This document shows positions 11,190 to 22,800 of a stretch of DNA of 64,000 bases, piece after piece. This stretch comes from Pseudocercospora fijiensis CIRAD86 (taxonomy: Eukaryota; Ascomycota; Dothideomycetes; Mycosphaerellales; Mycosphaerellaceae): the NCBI RefSeq assembly GCF_000340215.1, contig NW_006921536.1, positions 1,947,582 to 2,011,581 on the forward strand, in the 5' to 3' direction. Each line of letters begins with the position of its first letter. Position 1 is the first letter of the stretch. The notes beneath the pieces were generated by a model. The model saw only the letters and a program-made list of their open reading frames with translations. It made no database searches and was not told the DNA's origin. A program made the position numbers and the translations under genes.

Positions 11190-12449
11190 TACGCTTCCCT
11201 TCTAAAGGCCGCGCCCTCGTAGCCGGTCTATGTTCTATTCTTAACCTCTACCGCTACTAACTTAGTAGGTCTAGTAAGCTTCTTAGTCCGCGCTAAATTG
11301 AACACTTAACTACCTAATTATATAACTATATCAAACCTTACCTCCAAATAACACAATATATAACTCTAACTGCGCTATCTCTATATACAATAAACTATAA
11401 AGTAATATATATCTATAAGAATTAAAGGCCTTCGACTAATTACAATATAAGCGCGTCTTCCCTACTATAATAGGTAGACGTACGAGGTATTGCAGCACTG
11501 CCTCCGTTCTAAGTAATATCGTATCGAGTTCTTTACGTCTACTCTTAAAAGACCTAGCAATGTCCGCTTCCGAGGGTTTGTCCGCTTCCGAGGGTTATTG
11601 TTCTTATTGTTCGTAGTTTCGCTAGCCCTAATTAGCTAGGTTTAGCAGCCTTTAAGTATCAATCTTATCTTATCTTTTTAAAAAACACAGCTCGTCTAGT
11701 TTCTATAGGTAAAGGCTATTATAAGTGCAGTAGTAGAGGTTCGCCTCGCTTAAAGGATTAGATAGATCGAGGAGTAACCTATTATCCGCAAGATCGACCC
11801 CGGCTAGCTTAGCTCTATAGTTTTTGCCCTTAGTTAGTTAGTCTATTAGTCTACTTAATCTTTTAAGCGGCTTAAAGCTTTAACTTAGCCTTAAAGTTTT
11901 AATTAAAGTTTTAATTAAAGTTTTAATTAAAGGTGCCTTAGGCTCGTAGTGCAGGTAAGGTTGTGTCTATAGGCGCAGTAATAATAGTAAGTAATGTTAA
12001 TAATAGCGGCGCTAGTCGTCTTAGCGCTAACTCTACCTTGCTTTCGATTTCCTTCTTCGACTAATAATATACTCCGTAATACCGTTACTAATATAGCCGC
12101 GCCGGCCGTATCGCCCTTTAGTATAAGCGTAACGCCGTCGTTACTATTATTATTACTAACACTATTCGCCTACACGCGCGCGCGCCGCCTCTATCGACCG
12201 CCTAGGCCTTAGGCCTTAATAGAATAAAGGAATAAGAGGGGGACCTAAATACTAGGAGAAGGGCCTTATAGGGCGCATTAGTAAAGAGGTGGAGCCCTTA
12301 AAAGAGCATGCGATTGATTAATTAACGCGTCGTAGCGCGCCTAGTATAGTCTTATTGTCCTTTGTTGCTAACAATTGCTTGTCTCTAATTAGTTAGCTAA
12401 TAGCACCCCGGGGGTAGTATTGTTCCTAGGCGACATTATAGGCCCTTAG

Positions 12450-15400
12450 CCTTCTTCTTGTTCTTTACACTAGTCTAATACTTATCTAACAACTTAGTTA
12501 TATCCTTAAAGGAACCTTTAGCTTCCTATAAGTCCTATTTAGATAAATAGCCTTACTATCTTAACAGGTACTCCTTCTTACCTTACCTAGTCTAGTACTT
12601 TAGAATACGTTCTATAGACTATAGCTCTTTACTATCCGCTAGTATGTCTTCGTGTTTAGTAGGGGCTTCATCCCCCTCGCGTAGGTAATATAGCTTAAGG
12701 AGGGATACATAGAAGGTGTTATAGATAGTATAATAAGGAGGAAGCTATAACTAATAGGCCTATACGGAGGAGCCCTTAACTTCTCGAATGCGGAATAGAC
12801 TAATGTATCTTAGTGCGAGCTTGGGCCTTATTTTGCCGTTAGGTAATAGGTACTTGCGGATGCGGAGGTTCTTAGTGCTTAGTATAACTATATCGCCTTG
12901 TTTAAAGGTCCTTAGCGTATAGTGCTTGTCGTAGTAGGTCTTTTAGTACTCTTGAGCCTTTGTTAACTTCTCGGCTATCTTAGCATAGATTTCTCGTATC
13001 TTCTAAACCCTCTTAATAGCCGCTAGTGTCTTAGGTATTAGTACTTAATACGCTTCCCTTTCCTTGCGCTCGGCCTCGAGCGAGGTAAATAGGTCTTATA
13101 GTAAGGCAGCGTTCTAGCCTATTATAGCAAAATAAGGGGAGACCTTAGTAGATAAGTGGACACTGTTATTGTATACGAATTCAGCTAGTTGTAGGAGGTT
13201 AACCTAGTCCTCGGGGTTCTTATTAATGTAACTACGCAGGTACTGCTATAGGGTAGCATTCTGCCTCTCTGTTTAACCGTTAGTCTATAGATAGAAGGCT
13301 GTTAATAGCCGATGCTTTAGTCTTAGCTATAGGCATATTTCGCTCTAATAGTGCGATATAAATGTCGTACCCCTATCGGAGACTATCCCCTTAGGGGTTC
13401 CCTAATAGGTATAGAAGATGTTACTCTATAGCGCCTCTACTATATTAATAGCAGTCTAGTCTTTCCGCGCCGGGATGTATCGAGCGCCTTTAGTAAATCG
13501 ATCTACTATAACAAGGATAGCATTATATACGTCCTTGCTGCCCCTACGCCTAGTAGGTAGAAGGCCTGTAATAAAGTCTATTATTAGCTTAGTAAATAGC
13601 TTCTTCGGAATAGGGAGCGAAGACAACTCGCTAAACGGTAAGTGCTTCGGTGCTTTAACTCGCTAGTATACTATATAGGTCTGTATATACTCCTTTATAT
13701 GCTGTTTACTATTTAGCTAGTAGTATATACGCGATAGTAGCTCGTACGACCTCTCTATACTATAGTAACTAGCGAGCTTACTATTATAGTGCCTCTTTAA
13801 AAGCTCTTATCTAATCGATTGTTTAGCGGGGACATAGTATCTGCCCTTAAACTTTAAATGACCTTTGTCGTCGATCGACTAATTACTCTTACTAAATCGA
13901 GTCGTTCGCCTACTTATAAGCCTATTAATACGGTTAACAGCAAAGGCGTCCCTCTGCTAAGCCCGTAAAAGCTTATCTATAAACGATTAACTATCCCTAT
14001 TTGCAAGGTTATTTAATAGCACCCTCGCTATTAAACGAGGTACGTATTATATACATCTAATAGTACTAGTAGCCGGAACTACTACAACCTCTTCTATAGT
14101 ACTATCGCTATAGATAGCAATATCTTCAATCGAGTTATTATAGCTCGAGCGATCTACGTCCTTCTTAACGTATACTAGAAGAACGACAACTCCGCTATAG
14201 TATTTGTTACCGCCGCGGGGTCCGGAAGTCCGCTTATCCTACGCTTGCTTATTAACAATACGGGCTATAGCAATCTTATGCTATAGGGTTAGAAACAAAG
14301 AATTAATGTATTAGGTCTCGCTATCGTAATTAGGTCGCCTCGATAGGCTATTAGTAGGGTTGCTTACGTCTAGCCGATATAATATATTAAAATCAAACCC
14401 GGCGAGGTAGACGGCCTGTCTAGCCTATCGACCTATAACCCTAGTAACCTTAGTAATGCTACGGAGGTTGTTATAGTCTATATAGACCTAAATAGTATGC
14501 TATATACTATCGAGATAGTGCCTCTAATGTTTAAAGGCCTCGATAATAGCTAGGAGCTCTTGCTCGTAGGTCTCGTAGCGACGCTCTATATTAATTATCT
14601 TCCTCGAGAAGAAGGCAATCGGGTGCTAGTAGGTGTTATTAGCCTGCTATAACATAATAGCTAATATAGCGAACTGTAAAGCGTTAGTCTCAATTCGGAT
14701 CTGTTTGCTTAGTACGAAATAGTATAATAAGGGGACTTTAGTAAATCGTTTCTTTAGACCGTCAAAAGCGGCTTGTGTTTTGTTAGTCTACCTAAACTCT
14801 CTAGAAGGGTTTGCCTTAGTCTTAGTAAGCTTAGTTAATAGCATTATATACCTCGAATAGCCCTTAATAAAACGGCGGTAGAAATTAGCGAAGCCGAGGA
14901 ACGATTAAAGCTCCTTAATAGACGTAGGAACAGGCTATTTAGTAATTGTTTTAATCCGATTAGGATTAGCCTTAATACCCTCGGTTAATACGAGGAAGCT
15001 AAGGAATAATACCTCCTTAGCAGCAAAGGTGCATTTAGAAGGTTTGTAATATAGTCTATAGGCTCGTAGGCGGTCGAGGACCTTATATACTACGGCCTAG
15101 TGTTCTACAATATTAGGTAAGTATATGTAAACTAGGATGTTATCTAGGTAAACTATACAGAGATAGTCTAATAGGCCCGAAAGGGCCCGATTAATATAGG
15201 ACTAGAATGTTATAGGGGTATTAGCTAAGCCGAATAGTATAACTAAGTACTCGAAATAGCTATAACGAGTACGAAAGGCTATCTTCTATTCGTCGCCCTT
15301 ACGGATACAGATACGATAGTACGCATCCTTAATGTCTAGTATAGTATAGAAGTAGGCCCTAGAAAGGCGATCGAGGGTCTTATTAATAAGCGGAAGTAGA

Positions 15401-17720
15401 CAGCGGTCTTTAATAGTAACAGTATTAAGTCTACGGTAATTAACGTATAACTGTAGGCTACTATCCTTCTTTAGAACAAATAGGATTAGTACGCTAGCAG
15501 GGCTGTTACTATACCGTATCCGGCTATTAGCTAGGTTTTCCTCTAGGTACTTACGTAGTATAGCAAGCTCTCGTTTACTAAGATTGTAGAGGGGGCTAAA
15601 AGGAACCTCCTCGCCCTCTATAATATTAATCTTATAATCCGTCTCTTTAAATATAGGCAATGTCGATGCTAAGTGGTGTTTAAACATATTAATATAAGTC
15701 TCTCGAATAGGTTCTAGTATACGCTTAAGTTGTTTAGGATCTATGCTATTAGGGGGCACTAGTTTATCGTTATTACTACCGAGCAGGTCGGCAGTTAGAT
15801 TAGCTAAGGCGGGGGTTAGGTTACTAATAAACAGGACCCTAATATTATTAGGACACTCGCTAATATCGATGTATTTAATGTCCTCTCTCCTAGCGATTCT
15901 AAATCGCTATTATTAACTGCCTAAGTCTATAACTATAGCATAGTACTTAAGAATAGGGTTGCTAATAACAATAGTAGCTCCCCTATATAGGTTGTCTATA
16001 TCTACTACGTAGGCAGTAAAATCTAGTAGGCGTTCATTTCCGAGGTCGTCCTTTAGAACTATAGGAATATAGTAGGCTCTATAGGTCAAGTGCCGAGCAT
16101 TATTAAACTAAGCAAGGGTTAGTAGGTTAGTCTTCGGCAGTTGTCGAAGGTCTAATTGCTTAGCTAGGCGATAGCTAATAAGGGCACTAACTGAATTTCC
16201 TAGATCTAGTATAACCTTAGTCTTATAGCTGTCTCTATATGTGTCCTATATAAGATAGGTACGTATAATAGCTAGTACAATGTCGATGGTTTTACGCCGT
16301 ATAAGGCTAACAGTTAGTGCGGCGCTTACTCTTTTTTCGACTAATTAAAGAAGCCGACTAGGGTAGCATTAGCGGCTAAAAGGTGTTTCCTATACTTAGC
16401 GGAAGTACGGTCAATTCGGGCCTAGTCCTTAGGTTTGTCGCATTAGCCTAGTAGATAGCTAGTGCTATTATAATTGAAGCACTTTAATCCGGTCGGGAGA
16501 TTGTTACCGTAGCTATTATTGCTACTATTGTTAGTCGAGCGGTTAGCATTATAGGGATACGAGCCCCTTCTACGGCCCCTATCGCGGCCTCCTCTATATA
16601 GCCGGCGGCTACGGCCTCTTCTACGGTTATTGTTACTGTTCCTATTGTTAGTATTGTTGTTATAGTAGGAACCTTAGTTTCCTCCGCAGCTACTACGATT
16701 GCCGCGGTTAGTACTAGCTAGCCGGATCCTCGATTCTAGTCGTTATTAGAGCTAGACAGCTCGTTCGGCTATTTCTACTTCGACTATAAATTAAATACGT
16801 ATTAGGTTAGCTTGTTCGAATATACGGCGACGGTCTAATTCGAGGATAAGTTCCTATCTAAGTTTTAGGCGTATTTCCGAGATCTATATAGAATTAGTCT
16901 TAGGCGGAAGGTTATCCTCGAGGGTCTTTAAATAGGCTTTAAATAAGCGAGCCGATTAATTAGTCTTCTGTTTAGCTCGAAGATATAGGTCCTAAGTATG
17001 TTATTACCTTAGTATAGGGTTTCTAAGGGTATCTAGTATAATAGTTTTATAGGTCTGCTACTAAATAGCGGTCTAGTCGTCGAGGGAGTCGAAATAGTTA
17101 TCCTATATACGCTTTAGGTCGCTATTAATATACTATATAGCGTATACGACTAAGGAATAGTCGTCTAGTAGCGCTCTTAGTATATTGCGCTAGTTGAGTT
17201 TATAGTTACGAATGTAGTCGTTATACTGCTTTCGACTAGAGCTATTAAATATAGTATAGTCCTTAAGTTTAGCATCCTTCTTTTAGATAGGTAGTAAAGA
17301 AGGTCCCGCTATTAGTTTTGCTATTAGGGCTTCCTAAAGGCGACGGAGCTCGAGGAGATTATCCTTTAGCTATTGTTCTTAACGTAGGGCAGTAAGCCTG
17401 TTTTAAGTAGCTTCTTAAAGTCTCCCTAATAGTTAAGGGCTAAAGGCTAGTTAGCTATATCGACGGTTGACAATATTACTAAGAATGTCGTTAATAGGCA
17501 ACTCTAGGTCGTTACCTAGAATTACAGGTTCTTCGGTAGGCCTAGTAGTAGGCTCTTTAGTAGGAGGCACTTTAGCAGGTACTCTAGTAGGCACTTTAGT
17601 AGGCACTTTAGCAGGCACTATACTACTAGCGTTGTCGTTGCTAGCGCTGCTAGCGGCGCCGCGATTGTTGTTTCGTAATAAGCCGGCTATTGTAATAAGG
17701 GGTAGCACTAATAATGTATT
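12450..17720 (-). pseudogene. Gypsy 1 gag-pol relic
   Basis: Longest open pieces on the minus strand are a gag fragment (17708-17451, with KVPTKVPTRVPAKVP repeats) and the RT fingers/palm (15759-15286, containing ILFVLKKDSSLQLYVNYRRL and TILDIKDAYYRI). A degenerate CCHC zinc knuckle is at about 16481-16440, a retropepsin remnant near 16220, the RT catalytic motif as YLDN near 15146-15136 (YLDD mutated by a G-to-A change), and a chromodomain remnant at about 12600-12470. Many stops are TAG, at positions where the family has Trp or Gln. No intact product. Confidence 0.8.
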
Positions 17721-17954
17721 ATTAGCCCCTAAGATACGGATGTAGCGGAATTAGTAGATATCGGTCTAGTATACTTAACTTAGTATAATAGGCCGTATAG
17801 AAGGCCTTGCTTAATAATTAGTACGGTTGCTTCGATAGAATAGTACGTATAGGTCCCGTTCTTCGGGCGTAATATAGTTAGATTAGTCTTGTTCGTAGCT
17901 ATACCGCTAAAAGCTTGAAATAAGGACTATCTAGCTGCTGCCCTTAAAGGGTAG

Positions 17955-17965
17955 ATCGAATACTA
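17955..17965 (-). other. Gypsy 1 primer-binding site, self-priming type
   Basis: The 11 nt directly inside the 5' LTR read TAGTATTCGAT on the minus strand. The reverse complement, ATCGAATACTA, occurs inside the same LTR (18024-18014 on the minus strand). Confidence 0.7.
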
Positions 17966-18162
17966 TATAAGAAGGGTATATTAGCAGGTAGATAGGGTAG
18001 TAGTAGGTATAGGTAGTATTCGATAGAGATCTAAGAGGAGAGGGAGGAAGGCAGGCTAGTTAGCCTAACGCTAAGCGCCAAGCCCTGCCTAAGGCATCGA
18101 GACCCTAGCTTTACTCGAGCCTAGTTATATACCAATCACGTGTAACCTCTTTAGTCTTGACA
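17966..18162 (-). repeat. Gypsy 1 5' LTR
   Basis: 197 bp. In element sense it begins TGTCAAGAC and ends with TATA in place of TACA. Confidence 0.85.
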
Positions 18163-19447
18163 ATTATCTACTAGTTGCATACTAAGCTTGTTCTCGAGAG
18201 TAGTTATAAGATAATTGTACTATAACCTTAGTAATTCCTAGAGACTATATAGTACCTATAGCAACTATAACACCTTTCCTTTCTGTTTAAAGCCTTCTAG
18301 TAGCTTTAAGTATAGTATATAGGGTAGGCTAGCATTTAGGAAGGCATTAACAGCGTCTATTTGTTTAGCCTCTAGGTCGAAGGTCGAGGTAATTGCTATT
18401 AAGGCTCGGAACACTCTTACTACTAGTATAGAAGTATATATATCTAGGTATGTATTCTTCTATAGATCACCCCTTGCGTATACTCGTGCCTTGAATTTTA
18501 TAAGCCTTCCTTTAGTATCGCCTTTACACTTAAACACCTACGTAAGTAGTAGTAGGTTATAATAGTGTTCCTCTATATCTACCTACTTAAATATATTAGT
18601 CTTTAGAGCCTTATTAAATTCTACTCTTGTAGCGTATATCTAATGCTCTTTGAACTTGCTCTTTATAACTTAACGCTAGTTACGTAGCTCGGATAGTAGG
18701 TCTACTACCTTCGGAGTAAGGGTCGAGTCGTCTTTATTACGAGGAAGTAGTAGTAGATCGATGTCGGCTTGCTCGCTATTGCTATTGCCGTATATTGACC
18801 TAGCTTCGTGCTCTGCTACTATATATAGGTTGCTAAATAGAAGGAGGTTTCTCGCTTAGTCTCGGTCGCTAATATAGTAACGGCCGGCTTAGTAGATAGC
18901 CGCTGCTCGCTATCGTTTGTTTAGGTTATTAACTCGATAGTAGGGACCTCCTATATTCGGTAAGTAACGATAAGATATATTAGCTGCTTTAATTAGCATT
19001 AGCAATTCAGCTAGCTTAGTACGTAGCAAGTTGAAGTCTATATTATCTATATAACCTAGTGCGTCTATATTATTAGTAGGGGCTTTATTGCTAGTATCGT
19101 TCTTAGGTTGTTGATTAATAGTTAGTTCTACTAATCTATCTAGAACATTATTACGCGGTTATAGTACTTCGCGTAGATTAATTAGAAAGTCTTGTTTCTA
19201 TAGTACCTATATAGTCTTAGCTAGTGCTAGTAGTCCTTAAGGTAGTATTTGTTTAATAGGCTTATCTACTAGCCTTATAGTATTAACTATTATAAGTCGA
19301 CTAGGTCCTATTAGTATATCTATCCCCTTAGCTCTAAACCTAACAAGGTCTAGAGGTATATCGTATGCTTCTCGAAGCTCGTTAAATTAATACTCCGAGG
19401 CGGGTGCTTATACTTCTTCGAGATTACTAAACTAAGTCAGTTCCTAG
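18163..19447 (-). pseudogene. Copia pol relic: start of reverse transcriptase
   Basis: On the minus strand, about 18560-18300 reads as the Copia RT entry region: WVFKCKGDTKGRLIKFKARV, then YARGDL and later LEAKQIDAVNAFLNASLP, the counterpart of the canonical KARLVARG...DVKTAFLNG block. Its catalytic YIDD is on the other side of Gypsy 1 at 10939-10928, which proves that the two segments were once contiguous. The first 5 bp (18163-18167) and last 5 bp (19443-19447) are target duplications of Gypsy insertions 1 and 2. Confidence 0.8.
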
Positions 19448-19644
19448 TGTTAGGACTAAAGAGGTTATACGTAATTAGCATATAACCGGGCTCGAGTGAA
19501 GCTAGGGTCTTGATGCCTTAGGTAGGGCTTAGCGCTTAGCAATAGGCTAACTTACCTGCCTTCCTCCCTCTCCTCCTAGCTCCTTATCGAATACTACTCG
19601 TACCTACTACTACCCTATCTACCTGCTAATATACCCTTCTTATA
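19448..19644 (+). repeat. Gypsy 2 5' LTR
   Basis: 197 bp, starts TGTTAGGAC, ends TTATA. Contains ATCGAATACTA at 19586-19596, which would make U3 about 138 bp if transcription starts there. Confidence 0.88.
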
Positions 19645-19655
19645 TAGTATTCGAT
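19645..19655 (+). other. Gypsy 2 primer-binding site, self-priming type
   Basis: TAGTATTCGAT directly after the LTR, with zero spacing, is the exact reverse complement of LTR bases 19586-19596. Confidence 0.72.
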
Positions 19656-19884
19656 CTACCCTTTAAGGGTAGCAGCTAGATAGTTCTTATTTCAAGCTTT
19701 TAGCGGTATAGCTACGAACAAGACCGATCTAACTATATTGCGCCCGAAGAACGGGACCTATACGTACTATCCTATCGAAACAACCGTACCAATTATTAAG
19801 CAAGGCCTTCTATACGGCCTATTATACTAAGTTAATCGTACTAGACTAATATCTACTAATTCCGCTATATCCGTATCTTAGGGG

Positions 19885-22800
19885 CTAACAATACATTATT
19901 AGTGTTACCCCCTATTATAATAGCCGGCTTATTACGAAGCAACAACAACCGTACTGCCGCTAGTAGCGCTAGCAATAACAACGCTAGTAGCATAGTGCCT
20001 ACTACTAAAGTGCCTACTAAAGCACCTGCTAAAGTGCCTCCTGCCGAAGAGCCTACTATAGGACCTACTAAAGAAGAACCTATAATTCTAGGTAACGACC
20101 TAGAATTGCCTATCGACGACATTCTTAACAATATTGTTAACCGTCGATATAGCTAACTAGCCTTTGGCCCCTAGCTAGTAGCGAGGCTTTAAGAAGCTAC
20201 CTAAAACAGGCTTACTGCCCTACGTTAAGAACAATAGCTAAAGGATAACCTCCTCGAAATTCGCCGCCTTTAGGAGGCCCTAACAACTAACACTAAGTCG
20301 ATAGCAGGACCTTCCTTACTATTAGTCCTAGTCTAGAAGAAGGATGCTAAACTTAAGGACTGTACCGTGTTTAATAGCTCTAGTCGAAAGCAATACAACG
20401 ACTACATTTGTAACTATAAGCTTAACTAACGAAACGCACTAAGGGCTCTACTAAATAACTATTTACTAGTCGTCTATACTATATAGTACATTAACGGCGA
20501 CCTAAAACGCACCTAGGATAACTATTTTAACTCCCTTAATAACTAGACTACTGTTTAGTAGTAGACCTACAAAACTATTATACTAGACACCCTTAGAAAC
20601 CCTATACTAAGGCAACAATACGCTTAGGACTAGTACCTTTAAGCTAAACAAAAGACTAATTAATCGGCTCGCTTATTTAAGGCCTATTTAAAGACCCTCG
20701 AAGACGACCTCCCGACTAAAACTAATTCTATCTAGATCTCCGAAATACGCCCTAAATTGAGATAGGAATTAGTCCTTAAATTAGACCGCCGCCGTGTGTT
20801 TAAATAGGCCAATCTTATACGCATTCAATTTATAGTCGAAGTCGAAACTGCTAAACGAGCTGTCTAGCTCTAGTAACGACTAGAATTAAGGATCCGACCT
20901 ACTAGTAACCGTAGCAACCGTAGCCGCGGAGGAAATTAAGGTTCCCCCTAAGACAACAACGCTAATAACAGGAATAGTAACAACGACCGTAGAAGAAGCC
21001 GTAGCCGGCGGCTATATAGAGGAGGCCGTAATAGGGGCCGTAGAAGGGGCTCGTATCCCTATAGTACTAATCGCTTAACTAACAATAGTAGCAACAATAG
21101 CTATAGCAACAATCTCCCGACCGGATTGAAGTGCTTTAATTATAATAGCACTAGCTATTTACTAGGCTAATGCGACAAACCTAAGGACTAGGCCCGAATT
21201 AACCGTGCTTTAGCTAAGCATAGGAAACATCTTTTAGCCGCTAACACTACCCTAGTCGGCTCTTTTAATTAGTCGAAAAAAGAGCAAGCGCCGTACTAAC
21301 TGTTAGCCTTATATAGCGTAAGACTATCGACATTGTGCTAGCTATAATACGCCCCTACCTTATATAGGACACGAAGGGCACTAGCTATTAAACTAAGGTT
21401 ATGCTAGATCTAGGAAATTCAGTTAGTGCCCTTATTAGCTATCGCCTAGCTAAGTAATTAGACCTTCGATAACTGCCGAAGACTAACCTGCTAACCCTTG
21501 CTTAGTTTAATAACGCTCGGCACTTAACCTATAGGGCCTACTATGTTCCTATAGTTCTAAAGGACGACCTCGGAAATGAACGCCTACTAGACTTTACTGC
21601 CTACGTAGTAGATATAGACAACCTATATAGGGGAGCTACTATTGTTATTAGCAACCCTATTCTTAAGTACTACGCTATAGCTATAGACCTAGGCCTCTAG
21701 AAGTAGCGATTTAGAATCGCTAGGAAAGAGGACATTAAATACATTAATGTTAGCGAGTGCCCTAACGATATTAGGGTCCTATTTATTAGCAACCTAACAC
21801 CTGCCTTAGCTAATCCGACTACCGACCTGCTCGGTAGTAATAACGACGAACCTGTGCCCCCTAATAATCCTAATTAGCTTGCTCGTATACTAGAGCCTAT
21901 CCGAGAGACCTATATTAATGTGTTTGAACACTACCTAGTATCGACATTGCCTATGTTTAAGGAGACGGATTATAAGATTAATATTATAGAGGGCAAGGAG
22001 GTTCCTTTTAGCCCCCTCTACAACCTTAGCGAACGAGAGCTTACTATATTGCGTAAGTACCTAGAAGAAAACCTAGCTAATAGTCGAATTCGGTATAGCA
22101 ACAGCCCTACTAGTGTACCTATCCTATTCGTGCTAAAGAAGGACGGTAGCCTGCGCCTATATGTTAATTACCGTAGGCTTAATGCTGTTACTATTAAAGA
22201 CCGCTATCTACTTCCGCTTATTAACGAGACCCTCGATCGCCTTTCTAGCGCTTACTACTACACTATATTAGACATTAAGGATACGTACTATCGCATCCGC
22301 ATCCGTAAGGGTAATAAATAGAAAACAGCCTTCCGTACCCGCTATAGCTATTTCGAGTACTTAGTTATACTATTTAGGCTAGCTAATGCCCCTACTATAT
22401 TCTAGTCCTATATCAATCGGGCCCTATTAGGCCTATTAGATTACCTCTATATAGTTTACCTAGATAACATCCTAGTCTATACCTATTTACCTAATATTGC
22501 AGAGCACTAGGCTATAGTGCGTAAGGTGCTCGACCGCCTACGGGCCTATAGCCTATATTACAAGCCTTCTAAATGCACCTTTGCTACTAAAGAGGTGTCC
22601 TTCCTTAGCTTCCTCGTATCGACTAAGGGTGTTGAGGCTAATCCTAATCGGATTAAGACTATTACTAAGTAGCTAATACCTACTAGTATTAAGGAACTTT
22701 AGTTATTCCTCGGCTTCGCTAATTTCTATCGTCGCTTTATTAAGAGCTATTTACGACATGTAATGCCCCTAACTAAGCTTACTAAAACTAAGGCCAACCT

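Larger units (their letters stand above)
10993..18162 (-). mobile_element. Gypsy insertion 1 (chromodomain type, minus strand)
   Basis: A 7,170-bp Ty3/Gypsy element with 197-bp LTRs at both ends and a perfect target duplication ATTAT (10988-10992 and 18163-18167). It split the Copia reverse transcriptase region. The order in minus-strand sense is 5' LTR, primer site, gag with zinc knuckle, protease, RT, RNase H, integrase, chromodomain, ~1.2-kb 3' noncoding region, polypurine tract, 3' LTR. Integrase after RNase H marks it as Gypsy. Its LTR subtype matches insertion 4. Confidence 0.9.

Noticed and set aside
17467..17745. Open frames antisense to Gypsy gag (also 19865-20131, 28955-29203, 32502-32756)
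   Set aside because: They recur because the repetitive KVP-type gag sequence is free of stops on the opposite strand; real gag reads on the element's sense strand.
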